10,523 nt of DNA from DATLAN01 sp035527455 (GTDB taxonomy: Bacteria; Planctomycetota; Planctomycetia; Pirellulales; Thermoguttaceae). Below, piece after piece: positions 1-6,819 of the stretch. The stretch covers positions 1 to 10,523 of the forward strand of contig DATLAN010000005.1 of assembly GCA_035527455.1 (NCBI GenBank). Reading direction: 5' to 3'. Position numbers and translations under genes: made by a program. How positions within the stretch are numbered: the first letter of the stretch is position 1; each line of letters opens with the position of its first letter. A model generated the notes under the pieces. The model saw nothing but the letters and a program-made list of their open reading frames with translations, made no database searches and was not told the DNA's origin.

Positions 1-1853
1 CCCAGCCAGAAGTGATCGGCGCGCGGCAGCCACTCGGTCTGGGTGAAGAAGTCGTTCAGCCGCACGTCGGCCGAAACGCTCCAGGAGATGTTGTCGCGGG
101 TGCGCTTCAACTCGATGCCGGTCGATTCGTCCTTCAACTCGTCCCATTCGCGCTCGTAGTACTCCTCGAGGAAATTCCGGTCGCCGATCCAGCCGACCTC
201 GCCGGTGAGCTGGAAGTCGCCGGGCAATTGCTGGCGGTGCTGCCAGAAGAGCCGGTGGCGGTAGTCTTTCTCGGGTTGCAGACGGCGGCGTCCGCGGCCG
301 AGGTTGTCCAGCCCGTCGTCCTCGATTCCCCAATAATCGAGCAAACCCGACGTGCGGCCGGGAAGGGTCAGGAAGCCGTCGCGATTGTAGATCAGCGTCG
401 AGCCGTGTCCCAGCCCGCGGTCGCCCAGGTAGTCGAGACTTAGGTCCCAATCGGTGCCTACCGGCTGGTTGCGGATGCCCAGCATTTGGAAGCCGTCCCA
501 GTTGGTGAGAATCTGCGTGCCGTAAATCTTGTCATTCTTGATCCTCGCCCGGCGGAGGTAGAACGACGGGTCTTCCAGGTTGGTGGCCATCGTGGGCCAA
601 TAGAAGATGGGCACGGAATCGAGAAACAGGACGTTGTTCTGCGAGGTGGCCAGCCGCCGGTGGTCGACCAGCGGCTCGCCCGTCTCCGGGTCGAACAGCG
701 GCCGGCCGGTCAGCGGATCGAGCAGCGGAGACTCGTGATCTTCGAAATAGATGTTGCCCGACTGGAGGCGATATCCCGGCTCGCCCATGCGGCTGGAGGT
801 GAGGAAGGTGTTTTCGGCGAAGTAGCGTCCCTCGCCGGCCTGCCGCAGCACGTCGGCCTTCAGCCGCAGGAGCCCCTCGTACTTCGGCACCGGCGTGAGC
901 AACTCGGCGTCCAGCACGGTGCCCAGCTTGTTCGTCACGTCGTAATACATCCGCCGGGCGTAGATCACGCGCTCGCCTTGGCGGAAGACGATGTTGCCTT
1001 CCAGGTAGATCTCCAGCGGAATGTTCTCGTCCTGGAAGGCCTCACCGCCGAGGTCGAGTTCCTCCGGGCCGACCGTCCAGATCACCACGCGATCGGCCGA
1101 AACGTCGATCACGCCGTACTGGGCCGACCCGTAGATGTTCATCATCACGCCGCCGTCGATCACGCCCACCCACAGGTCGGTCGCCGGATCGTGTTCCCAG
1201 ACGGCCTGGGCTCGGGCCGCGTCGCTGCGAGGTCCAGCCCAAATTCGTCGTGTATTGGGGGGCGTCGCCTCGCCGGGTGCCGCTAGAGCGACGATCGGTC
1301 CGCCGGCCATCGGTTCGCCCGCCGGCTGAGCGAGTTGCGCGAACTGCGTCCGCCGGATCGTATCGGCCGAGGGGGGATAGCGGTGTTGCATGCCGCGATG
1401 GTAGACGGCCGGTTTCACGTCGGGCTCGCCGGCGACGTAAGGGACCTGAAGTCGAATCTCCCCGACGGTGTAGAAGCGGCCCAGCCAGGCCCGGTCGGTC
1501 ATCGAGGCCTTTTCCTGTCCGCGATGGAACTCGACCTCCACGCCGCCCTCGAGGTAGGCGATGATCTTGCTCTGCCCCTGCGACGCGGGATCGGCCCGAT
1601 CGATCCAGAGGACCGCTTCGTCGCTGTGGGCGAAACTGGCTCCCTGGGCGATCCGGCAGTGGCCTCGCAGGGCCCAGACTTCATAGGCCCCCTCCGACCA
1701 GCGATTGGCCGCCTCGGCCGTCACGGCGATCGAATCCAGCGGCGACGGTTCGGGCAAATCGAGCTGGGCCGAAGCGGGTGCTGCGGTCAGCAGGGGGATC
1801 AGGCAGAGGACCAATCCCCACGCTCGACGCGCGGCCCTAGCGCCGGCGCGCAC
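1..1853 (-). CDS. lptD: LptD/OstA-like outer-membrane LPS-assembly protein, N-terminal 617 residues (C-terminus outside window)
   Basis: The minus strand stays open from 1853 to the left edge and encodes 617 residues without a stop. By family knowledge, LptD is the outer-membrane beta-barrel that inserts lipopolysaccharide delivered by the periplasmic Lpt bridge. The GTG start at 1853 gives a basic N-region, a hydrophobic stretch (about 13-23) and an Ala-x-Ala site, PASA/Q at 26-30, so a Sec signal peptide. Two OstA-type beta-rich segments follow (about 55-135 and 225-370, the second with IYLEGNIVF at 282-290). Next come the LptD-like signature VPIFYWP (414-420) and barrel-like alternating strands from about 430. 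The frame upstream of 1853 is open but has no ATG; TTG at 1874 is the only close alternative. The gene is monocistronic as far as visible and has its own promoter at 2023-2051. Family assignment is confident; one-to-one orthology with proteobacterial LptD is inferred. Confidence 0.82.
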   Translation of the reverse strand, partial: MRAGARAARRAWGLVLCLIPLLTAAPASAQLDLPEPSPLDSIAVTAEAANRWSEGAYEVWALRGHCRIAQGASFAHSDEAVLWIDRADPASQGQSKIIAYLEGGVEVEFHRGQEKASMTDRAWLGRFYTVGEIRLQVPYVAGEPDVKPAVYHRGMQHRYPPSADTIRRTQFAQLAQPAGEPMAGGPIVALAAPGEATPPNTRRIWAGPRSDAARAQAVWEHDPATDLWVGVIDGGVMMNIYGSAQYGVIDVSADRVVIWTVGPEELDLGGEAFQDENIPLEIYLEGNIVFRQGERVIYARRMYYDVTNKLGTVLDAELLTPVPKYEGLLRLKADVLRQAGEGRYFAENTFLTSSRMGEPGYRLQSGNIYFEDHESPLLDPLTGRPLFDPETGEPLVDHRRLATSQNNVLFLDSVPIFYWPTMATNLEDPSFYLRRARIKNDKIYGTQILTNWDGFQMLGIRNQPVGTDWDLSLDYLGDRGLGHGSTLIYNRDGFLTLPGRTSGLLDYWGIEDDGLDNLGRGRRRLQPEKDYRHRLFWQHRQQLPGDFQLTGEVGWIGDRNFLEEYYEREWDELKDESTGIELKRTRDNISWSVSADVRLNDFFTQTEWLPRADHFWL

Positions 1854-2022
1854 CGCCCATACGGCGCACCGCAACCAGGCCGGTCTATTCGGCAGGCGGC
1901 GTTTCAGGGGACTGCGGTCCTTGCAAAGGCGGGTCGTCGAAGGCCACCGCGACGTCGACCCAAGCTGTAAACCGAAGGGGCAAAAGTCGTTACGCGAAAA
2001 GCTCCCGAACGGGGCGGGGCAG

Positions 2023-2051
2023 ATTATACGGAGGACCGTCGCGTAGATCAA
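2023..2051 (-). promoter_or_regulatory. Sigma70-like promoter for the LptD-like gene
   Basis: On the minus strand, TTGATC (2051-2046) and a perfect TATAAT (2028-2023) are separated by exactly 17 nt. Transcription would start near 2015 and leave a leader of about 160 nt before the GTG at 1853. It is the best hexamer pair in the divergent intergenic region. Strength and use are inferred from consensus only. Confidence 0.6.
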
Positions 2052-2189
2052 GCCGGGTTCCAAATCGCGACAAGTGACGTAAGTTGTTTCCGATAAACGA
2101 CTTGCAACCCACACCCCGTTTAGCGGCCGGGCTCGCCCGGCGTTCCTCCGCCGCTCTCCCGCCGTTCCGCCGAAACCTCCCGCTCCAAC

Positions 2190-2217
2190 TTGCACCCCCG
2201 TCGCGATCCCCTATCAT
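2190..2217 (+). promoter_or_regulatory. Candidate promoter for the helicase gene
   Basis: TTGCAC (2190-2195) and TATCAT (2212-2217, five of six matches to the -10 consensus) are 16 nt apart. They would start transcription near 2224, about 57 nt before the ATG at 2281. The -35 box matches poorly, so this is tentative. Confidence 0.3.
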
Positions 2218-2280
2218 GTCAGAAGAGCGAAAGCCGGTCGGCTTTTCGGGCCGGGCAAGATCGCAACGGACGGCGAACCT

Positions 2281-4404
2281 ATGGGCAATTCGGCCATCGA
2301 CCAAGTCCTCTCTCATTTGAACCCCCAACAACGCGCCGCCGCCACGCACGGTCGGCAGCCGTTGCTGATCGTTGCCGGGGCGGGCACCGGCAAAACGGCC
2401 ACCCTGGTCCATCGCGTCGCCTGGCTGATCGCCCAAGGTGTCGAGCCGGGTCGGATCCTCCTGCTGACGTTCACCCGCCGTGCCGCCGCCGAAATGCTCC
2501 GCCGCGTGGACGGCATCCTGCGGGAACTCGCTCGGGCGGAAGCGGCTGCAACAGAGTCGCCGCCGGAGACACTTCCCACGTCACCGATGGAGACGCCTCC
2601 CACAGGTCTGAAGCGAGCCGGCAGTGCCCGCGTGTGGGGAGGGACGTTCCACGCCATCGCCACGCGGCTGCTTCGCCGGTACGGGAAATCGATCGGCCTG
2701 TCGCCGGGCTTTACCATCCACGACCGGACCGATTCGGAGGACCTGCTGAACGTCGTCCGCACGGAGTTGAAGCTGGTCAAGACCGACAAGCGGTTTCCCA
2801 AGAAGGGGACCTGCATGGCCATCTACAGCCGCTGCGTGAACGCCCGGCAGAAGCTCGACCGCGTCTTGAAGGACCATTACCCCTGGTGCAAGGACTGGGC
2901 CGACGAGTTGAAGCGGCTCTTCGACGCCTACGTCGATCGCAAGGAATCGGCCGCCATCTTGGACTACGACGACCTGCTGCTTTATTGGCACGCCGTGCTC
3001 TCCGATGCCCGGGCCGGCGAAACGGTCCGCAAGCAGTTCGATTGCGTGCTGGTCGACGAATACCAGGACACCAACCTGCTGCAATCCGAGATCCTGCAAT
3101 TGCTTTCGCCCGACGGCCAGGGCGTCACGGTGGTCGGCGACGACGCCCAGTCGATCTATTCGTTCCGGGCGGCCACCGTGCGGAACATCCTCGACTTTCC
3201 CAAACAGTACCCCGACACCAAGATCGTGACCCTGGAGCAGAACTACCGCAGCACCGAGCCGATCCTGGCGGCGACCAACCGGGTGATCGGCCTGGCCTCG
3301 GAGCGATACACCAAGAACCTCTGGTCGCAGCGCGGCGAAGGCGAGCGGCCCTGGCTGGTCACGTGCGAAGACGAAGACGATCAGGCCGAGTTCGTGATCC
3401 GGCAGATCCTCACGCACCGCGAGTCGGGCATCGACCTGCGGCGCCAGGCGGTGCTGTTTCGGGCGTCGCACCACAGCATGCTGCTCGAAGCGGAGCTGTC
3501 GCGGCGGAACGTCCCGTTTCACAAGTACGGGGGGCTGAAGTTCATCGAGACGGCCCACGTGAAGGACCTGATGGCCTTCTTGCGGCTGGCGGAGAACCCG
3601 CGCGACGTGGTGGCCGGCACGCGAGTGCTCCCGCTGCTGCCCGGCGTCGGACCCGGCAAGGCCCGGCAGTTGATGGCGTCGCTGGTGGAGGCGGGCGGAG
3701 ACTTCTCGGTCTGGCGGCCGTGGAAGGCCCCGCCATCGGCCGAGAAGCTGTGGCCGAAGCTCGTCGATCTGCTCGAAGGGCTGGCCCGGCCGACCGAGGG
3801 TTTGCCCGAGCAGGTCCATCGGGTCCGCACGTTCTACGCGCCGCTGTTGGAAACGAAGTACGATCACGCACAGCCGCGTTTGCGCGACCTGGAGCAATTG
3901 GAGCTGATCGCCTCGCGTTACCGCAGCCGCCGGACGATGCTCTCAGAGATCACCCTCGACCCGCCCTCGTCGACTCAGGACCTGGCCGGGGCGCCGCTGC
4001 TGGACGACGACTACCTGGTCCTAAGCACGATCCACTCGGCCAAGGGGCTCGAATGGGACGCCGTCTACGTGATCCACGCCGCCGACGGCAATATCCCTTC
4101 CGACATGGCCACGAAAAACCCCGAAGAGATCGAGGAAGAACGCCGGCTGTTCTACGTGGCGTTGACCCGGGCGAAAAGCTGGCTCTATGTCTGCTGTCCG
4201 CTGCGATACTATTATCCCCGCGGCCGATTCAGCGACCATCACGGCTACGCCCAGCGGACGCGGTTCCTTCCCGAGCCGGTCCTGGAGCATTTTCAGCAAA
4301 CCGTCACCGGCGGCTTCGGCGAGGCGGATGAAGAAGCCGAGGACCTGACCGCGGACGTGACCAGCAGGGCCGTACGCCGACGGACCAAACGCCTCTGGTC
4401 GTGA
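2281..4404 (+). CDS. UvrD/PcrA/Rep-family superfamily 1A DNA helicase
   Basis: The 707-residue protein is an ATP-dependent 3'-5' DNA helicase of the UvrD/PcrA/Rep type, expected in the cytoplasm in nucleotide-excision or mismatch repair and replication-fork processing. All SF1A motifs are visible: Q motif LNPQQ (13-17), Walker A GAGTGKT (33-39), Ia LLTFTRRAAAEM (61-72), Ib GTFHA (121-125), II VDEYQDTN (258-265), III GDDAQSIYSFR (286-296), IV LEQNYRS (318-324), V TIHSAKGLEWD (583-593) and VI RRLFYVALTRAK (621-632). Length is near that of family members (about 650-750). The ATG at 2281 places the Q motif at the usual distance from the N-terminus, but no good Shine-Dalgarno precedes it. Oddity: about 25-30 extra residues (about 85-117, rich in Pro, Thr and Ser) lie between motifs Ia and Ib and are encoded by repeat-like DNA. 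Whether it is UvrD, PcrA or a paralogue cannot be settled from this sequence alone. Confidence 0.93.
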   Translation: MGNSAIDQVLSHLNPQQRAAATHGRQPLLIVAGAGTGKTATLVHRVAWLIAQGVEPGRILLLTFTRRAAAEMLRRVDGILRELARAEAAATESPPETLPTSPMETPPTGLKRAGSARVWGGTFHAIATRLLRRYGKSIGLSPGFTIHDRTDSEDLLNVVRTELKLVKTDKRFPKKGTCMAIYSRCVNARQKLDRVLKDHYPWCKDWADELKRLFDAYVDRKESAAILDYDDLLLYWHAVLSDARAGETVRKQFDCVLVDEYQDTNLLQSEILQLLSPDGQGVTVVGDDAQSIYSFRAATVRNILDFPKQYPDTKIVTLEQNYRSTEPILAATNRVIGLASERYTKNLWSQRGEGERPWLVTCEDEDDQAEFVIRQILTHRESGIDLRRQAVLFRASHHSMLLEAELSRRNVPFHKYGGLKFIETAHVKDLMAFLRLAENPRDVVAGTRVLPLLPGVGPGKARQLMASLVEAGGDFSVWRPWKAPPSAEKLWPKLVDLLEGLARPTEGLPEQVHRVRTFYAPLLETKYDHAQPRLRDLEQLELIASRYRSRRTMLSEITLDPPSSTQDLAGAPLLDDDYLVLSTIHSAKGLEWDAVYVIHAADGNIPSDMATKNPEEIEEERRLFYVALTRAKSWLYVCCPLRYYYPRGRFSDHHGYAQRTRFLPEPVLEHFQQTVTGGFGEADEEAEDLTADVTSRAVRRRTKRLWS
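2565..2638 (+). repeat. Repeat-like DNA inserted in frame in the helicase gene
   Basis: Two imperfect direct repeats, ggagacacttcccac (2565-2579) and ggagacgcctcccac (2589-2603), share 13 of 15 positions with a 24-bp period, which keeps the reading frame. The inverted pair CCCACA (2599-2604) and TGTGGG (2633-2638) follows. The block codes for the non-conserved Pro/Thr-rich linker between helicase motifs Ia and Ib. Its composition resembles intergenic palindromic repeats I associate with planctomycete genomes; that resemblance is from memory. Confidence 0.5.
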
Positions 4405-4475
4405 AGCCGCTTGCGGTTTCGCACTTCTCCCCCTCTTCGGTTTTTCGCTCTTTCTCTGCGAAGCGGCAAGCCGCT
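4405..4475. terminator. Long imperfect hairpin between convergent genes (candidate bidirectional terminator)
   Basis: Positions 4405-4422 pair with 4458-4475 over 18 positions with two mismatches and one G-T pair, around a pyrimidine-rich 35-nt loop containing tttttcgctctttctct. Each arm also folds on itself (CCGC-TT-GCGG at 4407-4416 and GCGGC-AA-GCCGC at 4463-4474). The structure begins right after the helicase stop and reaches the stop of the convergent cupin gene. A termination or mRNA-stabilising role is inferred from this position; no canonical stem plus U-tract is present. Confidence 0.4.
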
Positions 4476-4980
4476 AATCCATCCGATACGGGCTGTCCGC
4501 ACGATCCTCATGCCGAACCTCGTCGACCGGCCCGTGTTTCCCTTCGCCCGCGTATAGACGGTTGGCCGCGTTGAAAGTCCAGCCGGGCACGTCGCCGATG
4601 TTCACGTAAGCATGCACCACGCCGGCCGGAATGATCACGCCCTGCTTGTTCGACTCGCCCGCGACGAGCCTCATCCGCCGGCCCCAGCTCGGCGAGCCGA
4701 CGCGGATGTCCCACAGATAGACCGCAAACTCCCCCGGCCCGACGAACGCGAAGTAGTCGGACTGCTCGAAGTGATGGTGCGGCCCGCGGACCACGCCGGG
4801 CAGCGTCTCGCTCACATACGCCATCAAGGGATGATTTTCCACGGGCAACTCGTCGTGCCGAAACAGTTCCACCAGCCACCCGCGCGGATCCGTATGAACG
4901 CCCAATGGCCGCACCACGACCCCGTCGATCGGGCCGTCAACAAAGGACTCGGGCTCTTGCGTATTTGGGGCCAACATCAC
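4474..4980 (-). CDS. RmlC-like dTDP-4-dehydrorhamnose 3,5-epimerase family cupin
   Basis: This 168-residue cupin follows the RmlC/RfbC pattern, whose members epimerise C3 and/or C5 of nucleotide-linked 4-keto sugars in the cytoplasm. Visible landmarks are DPRGWLVELF (31-40), RGPHHH (65-70, matching RGLHYQ with the catalytic His at 68), DIRVGSPSWG (91-100) and IPAGVVHAY (117-125). Two positions look non-canonical by eye alignment: the Lys of the usual KLV motif is Tyr76, and the catalytic Tyr position appears to be Phe136, so the reaction may differ from classical RmlC. The start is GTG 4980 or ATG 4977, the latter overlapping the upstream stop as TGATG. A GAGGAGGT sequence lies 12-15 nt upstream inside the preceding gene. 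No rmlA, rmlB or rmlD gene is visible nearby. Family membership is confident; substrate is unknown. Confidence 0.8.
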   Translation of the reverse strand: MMLAPNTQEPESFVDGPIDGVVVRPLGVHTDPRGWLVELFRHDELPVENHPLMAYVSETLPGVVRGPHHHFEQSDYFAFVGPGEFAVYLWDIRVGSPSWGRRMRLVAGESNKQGVIIPAGVVHAYVNIGDVPGWTFNAANRLYAGEGKHGPVDEVRHEDRADSPYRMD

Positions 4981-5417
4981 GGCGTTTGTTGTACCTCCTC
5001 GATCCGGCGCGATATCCGTCCGTCTTCAAGCGCCGCCTCGAACTCCTCCACATCAGCGTAAAGGGCGTGGCTTAAGAACTTCACGGCCCAATTGTGCTCC
5101 AGCGGGCTGATGGCGATCACCGCCGCGCCGTGCTGGTAGGCCTCCCACATCTCGATGGCCGTGCCCATCGACGCCTCGGGCACGAAGGCCAACAGCACGT
5201 CCACCTCGCGGCACATCGCGTTGTGGTGGAAGAACACCCGGCGGCCGGTCGCCTCGTCGTAGTTGATCGAGTCGGCGTGTTCGCCCCGGGGGTCGTACAC
5301 CTCGGCCTCGGGGAAATGCTCCGCCAGCAGCCGCTTGATATGCTCGCGATAGTCCTGGTCGTGAACCAGCGGCCCGGTGTGCGAACCCTGCATGATGCCG
5401 GCGAGGAAGAAACGCAT
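4977..5417 (-). CDS. Nucleoside 2-deoxyribosyltransferase-like protein
   Basis: The 146-residue protein has a Rossmann-like pattern matching nucleoside 2-deoxyribosyltransferases and related nucleotide-hydrolase-like proteins. FFLAGIMQG at 3-11 is the N-terminal strand and glycine loop, VYDPRGEH (40-47) a second strand, DVLLAFVPEASMGTAIEMWEA (73-93) the strand-loop-helix holding the presumed catalytic Glu89, and GAAVIAISP (97-105) the next strand. Known members exchange or hydrolyse the N-glycosidic bond of (deoxy)nucleosides or nucleotides. The ATG at 5417 starts the protein right at the first strand. No Shine-Dalgarno is seen; the leader is instead C-rich (complement of the G-rich repeat at 5424-5470). 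The stop overlaps the start of the RmlC-like gene, so translation is probably coupled. Substrate is unknown; a nucleotide-sugar or modified-nucleoside role is inferred from the partner only. Confidence 0.72.
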   Translation of the reverse strand: MRFFLAGIMQGSHTGPLVHDQDYREHIKRLLAEHFPEAEVYDPRGEHADSINYDEATGRRVFFHHNAMCREVDVLLAFVPEASMGTAIEMWEAYQHGAAVIAISPLEHNWAVKFLSHALYADVEEFEAALEDGRISRRIEEVQQTP

Positions 5418-5423
5418 GGGCGA

Positions 5424-5470
5424 GGGGTTAGGGGTTAGGGGCTGGGGATTGGGGGCTGGGGATTGGGGGG
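5424..5470 (+). repeat. G-rich telomere-like array with G-quadruplex potential
   Basis: Seven runs of four to six G are separated by TTA, CT or ATT (units ggggtta, ggggtta, ggggct, ggggatt, gggggct, ggggatt, gggggg). Spacers of 2-3 nt suit a G-quadruplex on the plus strand and a C-rich mRNA leader on the minus strand. The array ends only 7 nt from the start codon of the NDT-like gene. Folding is predicted from the pattern only. Confidence 0.8.
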
Positions 5471-5504
5471 GACTGGAGTTGATCTAAGGGAATCGTGTTG
5501 TTTA

Positions 5505-5592
5505 GCGGGTGGGCTTGCCCACCGTTCGGTCTTCGCGTACTTGCGGCGGCGGGTGGGCTTGCCCACCGCTGAGCGTTGCCGTACTTGCATCG
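5505..5592. repeat. Two tandem 44-bp palindromic (REP-like) units
   Basis: Units 5505-5548 and 5549-5592 each begin with the identical 20-mer gcgggtgggcttgcccaccg, have a diverged 11-nt spacer and then share cgtacttgc (5536-5544 and 5580-5588). Inside each 20-mer, GGTGGGC-TT-GCCCACC (5508-5523; 5552-5567) is a perfect 7-bp inverted repeat. They lie just upstream of the M20 peptidase gene. The pattern resembles repetitive extragenic palindromes; genome-wide abundance is assumed, not seen. Confidence 0.75.
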
Positions 5593-5643
5593 AACCACCA
5601 TTACGTTAGGATAAACCCTTCCCAAAAACCCGCAAGGTCGATC

Positions 5644-6819
5644 ATGCCGACTACTTTCGAGAAGAACGCCGAACATCTGGTCCTGAAACTGATGTCCATC
5701 CCCGGCGCCAGCGGGGAGGAAGGCCGGGTGATGAAGTTCATTGCCGGGAAACTCCGCCAGGCCGGGGCGCCGGAAGCGTGGCTGCGGTTCGATCGGGCAC
5801 ACCGTCGCAGCCCGCTCGGCGGCGAGGTGGGCAACCTCGTGTGCAAGCTGCCGGGCACGCAGCGGGCCGGGCGGCGGATGCTGATGGCCCACGCCGATAC
5901 GGTGCCGCTCTGCCGTGGTGCCCGGCCCGTGCGCCGCGGGAACTTCCTCGTGCCGGCCGACAAGCACACGGCCCTGGGGGCCGACGACCGGGCCGGCTGC
6001 GCCGTGGTGCTGGCCGCCGCCATGGAAGTCCTCCGCCGCGGCTTGCCCCATCCGCCGCTGACGTTCTTGTGGACGGTCCAGGAAGAGGTCGGGCTGCACG
6101 GCGCCCGATTCGCCCGGCTGGAGATGCTCGGAAAGCCGCGGCTGGCGTTCAATTTCGACGGGGGACCGTCCGGGAGGCTGACCATCGGCGCCACCGGCGG
6201 CTATCGCATGGAAATTCAGGTTCGCGGGATCGCCAGCCACGCCGGCAGTGCGCCCGAGGATGGGGTCAGTGCGATCGCGATCGCCTCGCTGGCGATTGCC
6301 CAGCTTCACGAGGAGGGCTGGCACGGCCGGATCGAGAAGGCCGGGCGTTTTGGCACGAGCAACGTGGGCGTGATCCGCGGCGGCGACGCGACCAACGTCG
6401 TCACTTCCGAGGTCGCCATCCGCGCCGAAGCCCGCAGCCACGACCCGGCCTTCCGCCGGCGGATCGTGCAGACGATCGAGCGGGCGTTTCAAGCGGCCGC
6501 CCGCAAGGTCCGCAACCGCTCCGGCGCGTGCGGCGAGGTGCAGATCGACGGCCGGCTGGATTACGAATCGTTCAAGCTGCCCGACGACGACCCGAGCATC
6601 CTGGCCGCCGAAAGGGCCGTTGCGGACCTCGGCGGCGAGCCCGAGCGTGCGATCAGCAACGGCGGCGTCGACGCCAACTGGATGACCGCCCGCGGCATTC
6701 CCACCGTCACGCTCGGCTGCGGCCAAGAGAACGGCCACACGGTTTCCGAGCGGCTCGATCTGGCCGAGTTCCGCCGCGCCTGCCGGGTCGCCTTGCGGCT
6801 GGCGACGGGGGAGTTGTGA
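5644..6819 (+). CDS. M20-family metallopeptidase, peptidase T-like
   Basis: The 391-residue protein matches dinuclear-zinc M20 peptidases, closest by eye to the PepT (tripeptidase) branch: HADTV (83-87; His83 ligand, Asp85), GADDRAG (112-118; Asp114 bridging ligand), the catalytic pair EE at 147-148, FDGG (171-174; Asp172 ligand) and NGH (363-365; His365 ligand). A dimerisation lid is suggested between about 180 and 295, including GIASHAGSAPEDG. No signal peptide is visible, so it is expected to be cytoplasmic and to release amino acids from small peptides. ATG 5644 is chosen because AAGG lies 6 nt upstream and the protein then begins at its usual helix. The frame continues upstream to 5509 but reads through the palindromic repeats. 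It is monocistronic and converges with the 78-residue gene. Exact substrate is not determinable; other M20 aminoacyl-peptidases are possible. Confidence 0.88.
   Translation: MPTTFEKNAEHLVLKLMSIPGASGEEGRVMKFIAGKLRQAGAPEAWLRFDRAHRRSPLGGEVGNLVCKLPGTQRAGRRMLMAHADTVPLCRGARPVRRGNFLVPADKHTALGADDRAGCAVVLAAAMEVLRRGLPHPPLTFLWTVQEEVGLHGARFARLEMLGKPRLAFNFDGGPSGRLTIGATGGYRMEIQVRGIASHAGSAPEDGVSAIAIASLAIAQLHEEGWHGRIEKAGRFGTSNVGVIRGGDATNVVTSEVAIRAEARSHDPAFRRRIVQTIERAFQAAARKVRNRSGACGEVQIDGRLDYESFKLPDDDPSILAAERAVADLGGEPERAISNGGVDANWMTARGIPTVTLGCGQENGHTVSERLDLAEFRRACRVALRLATGEL

Larger units (their letters stand above)
1854..2280. other. Divergent intergenic region between lptD-like gene and helicase
   Basis: These 427 nt separate two divergently transcribed genes and show no convincing coding sequence; the short open frames here lack recognisable domains. 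The region holds the minus-strand promoter at 2023-2051, a weaker plus-strand candidate at 2190-2217, and an imperfect 9-bp inverted repeat at 2081-2103 (arms aagttgttt and aaacgactt, one G-T mismatch, 5-nt centre). That repeat lies about 30 bp upstream of the minus-strand -35 box, where an operator could sit; this is only a positional suggestion. Confidence 0.5.

Noticed and set aside
12..1970. Several plus-strand open frames over the left end
   Set aside because: All are antisense to the continuous LptD-like minus-strand frame, which has a signal peptide and family signature; the plus-strand translations show no domain.
2581..3897. Long minus-strand open frame (438 codons) opposite the helicase
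   Set aside because: It is fully antisense to a helicase with all conserved motifs, has low-complexity Arg/Gln/Val/Leu-rich text and no recognisable domain. Such frames are common in high-GC genes.
5505..5592. Possible CRISPR array
   Set aside because: There are only two units with an 11-nt variable part, far too short for spacers, and no cas genes are nearby.
5509..5643. N-terminal extension of the M20 peptidase to 5509
   Set aside because: The extra residues come from reading through the tandem palindromes; ATG 5644 has a ribosome-binding site and matches the usual family start.
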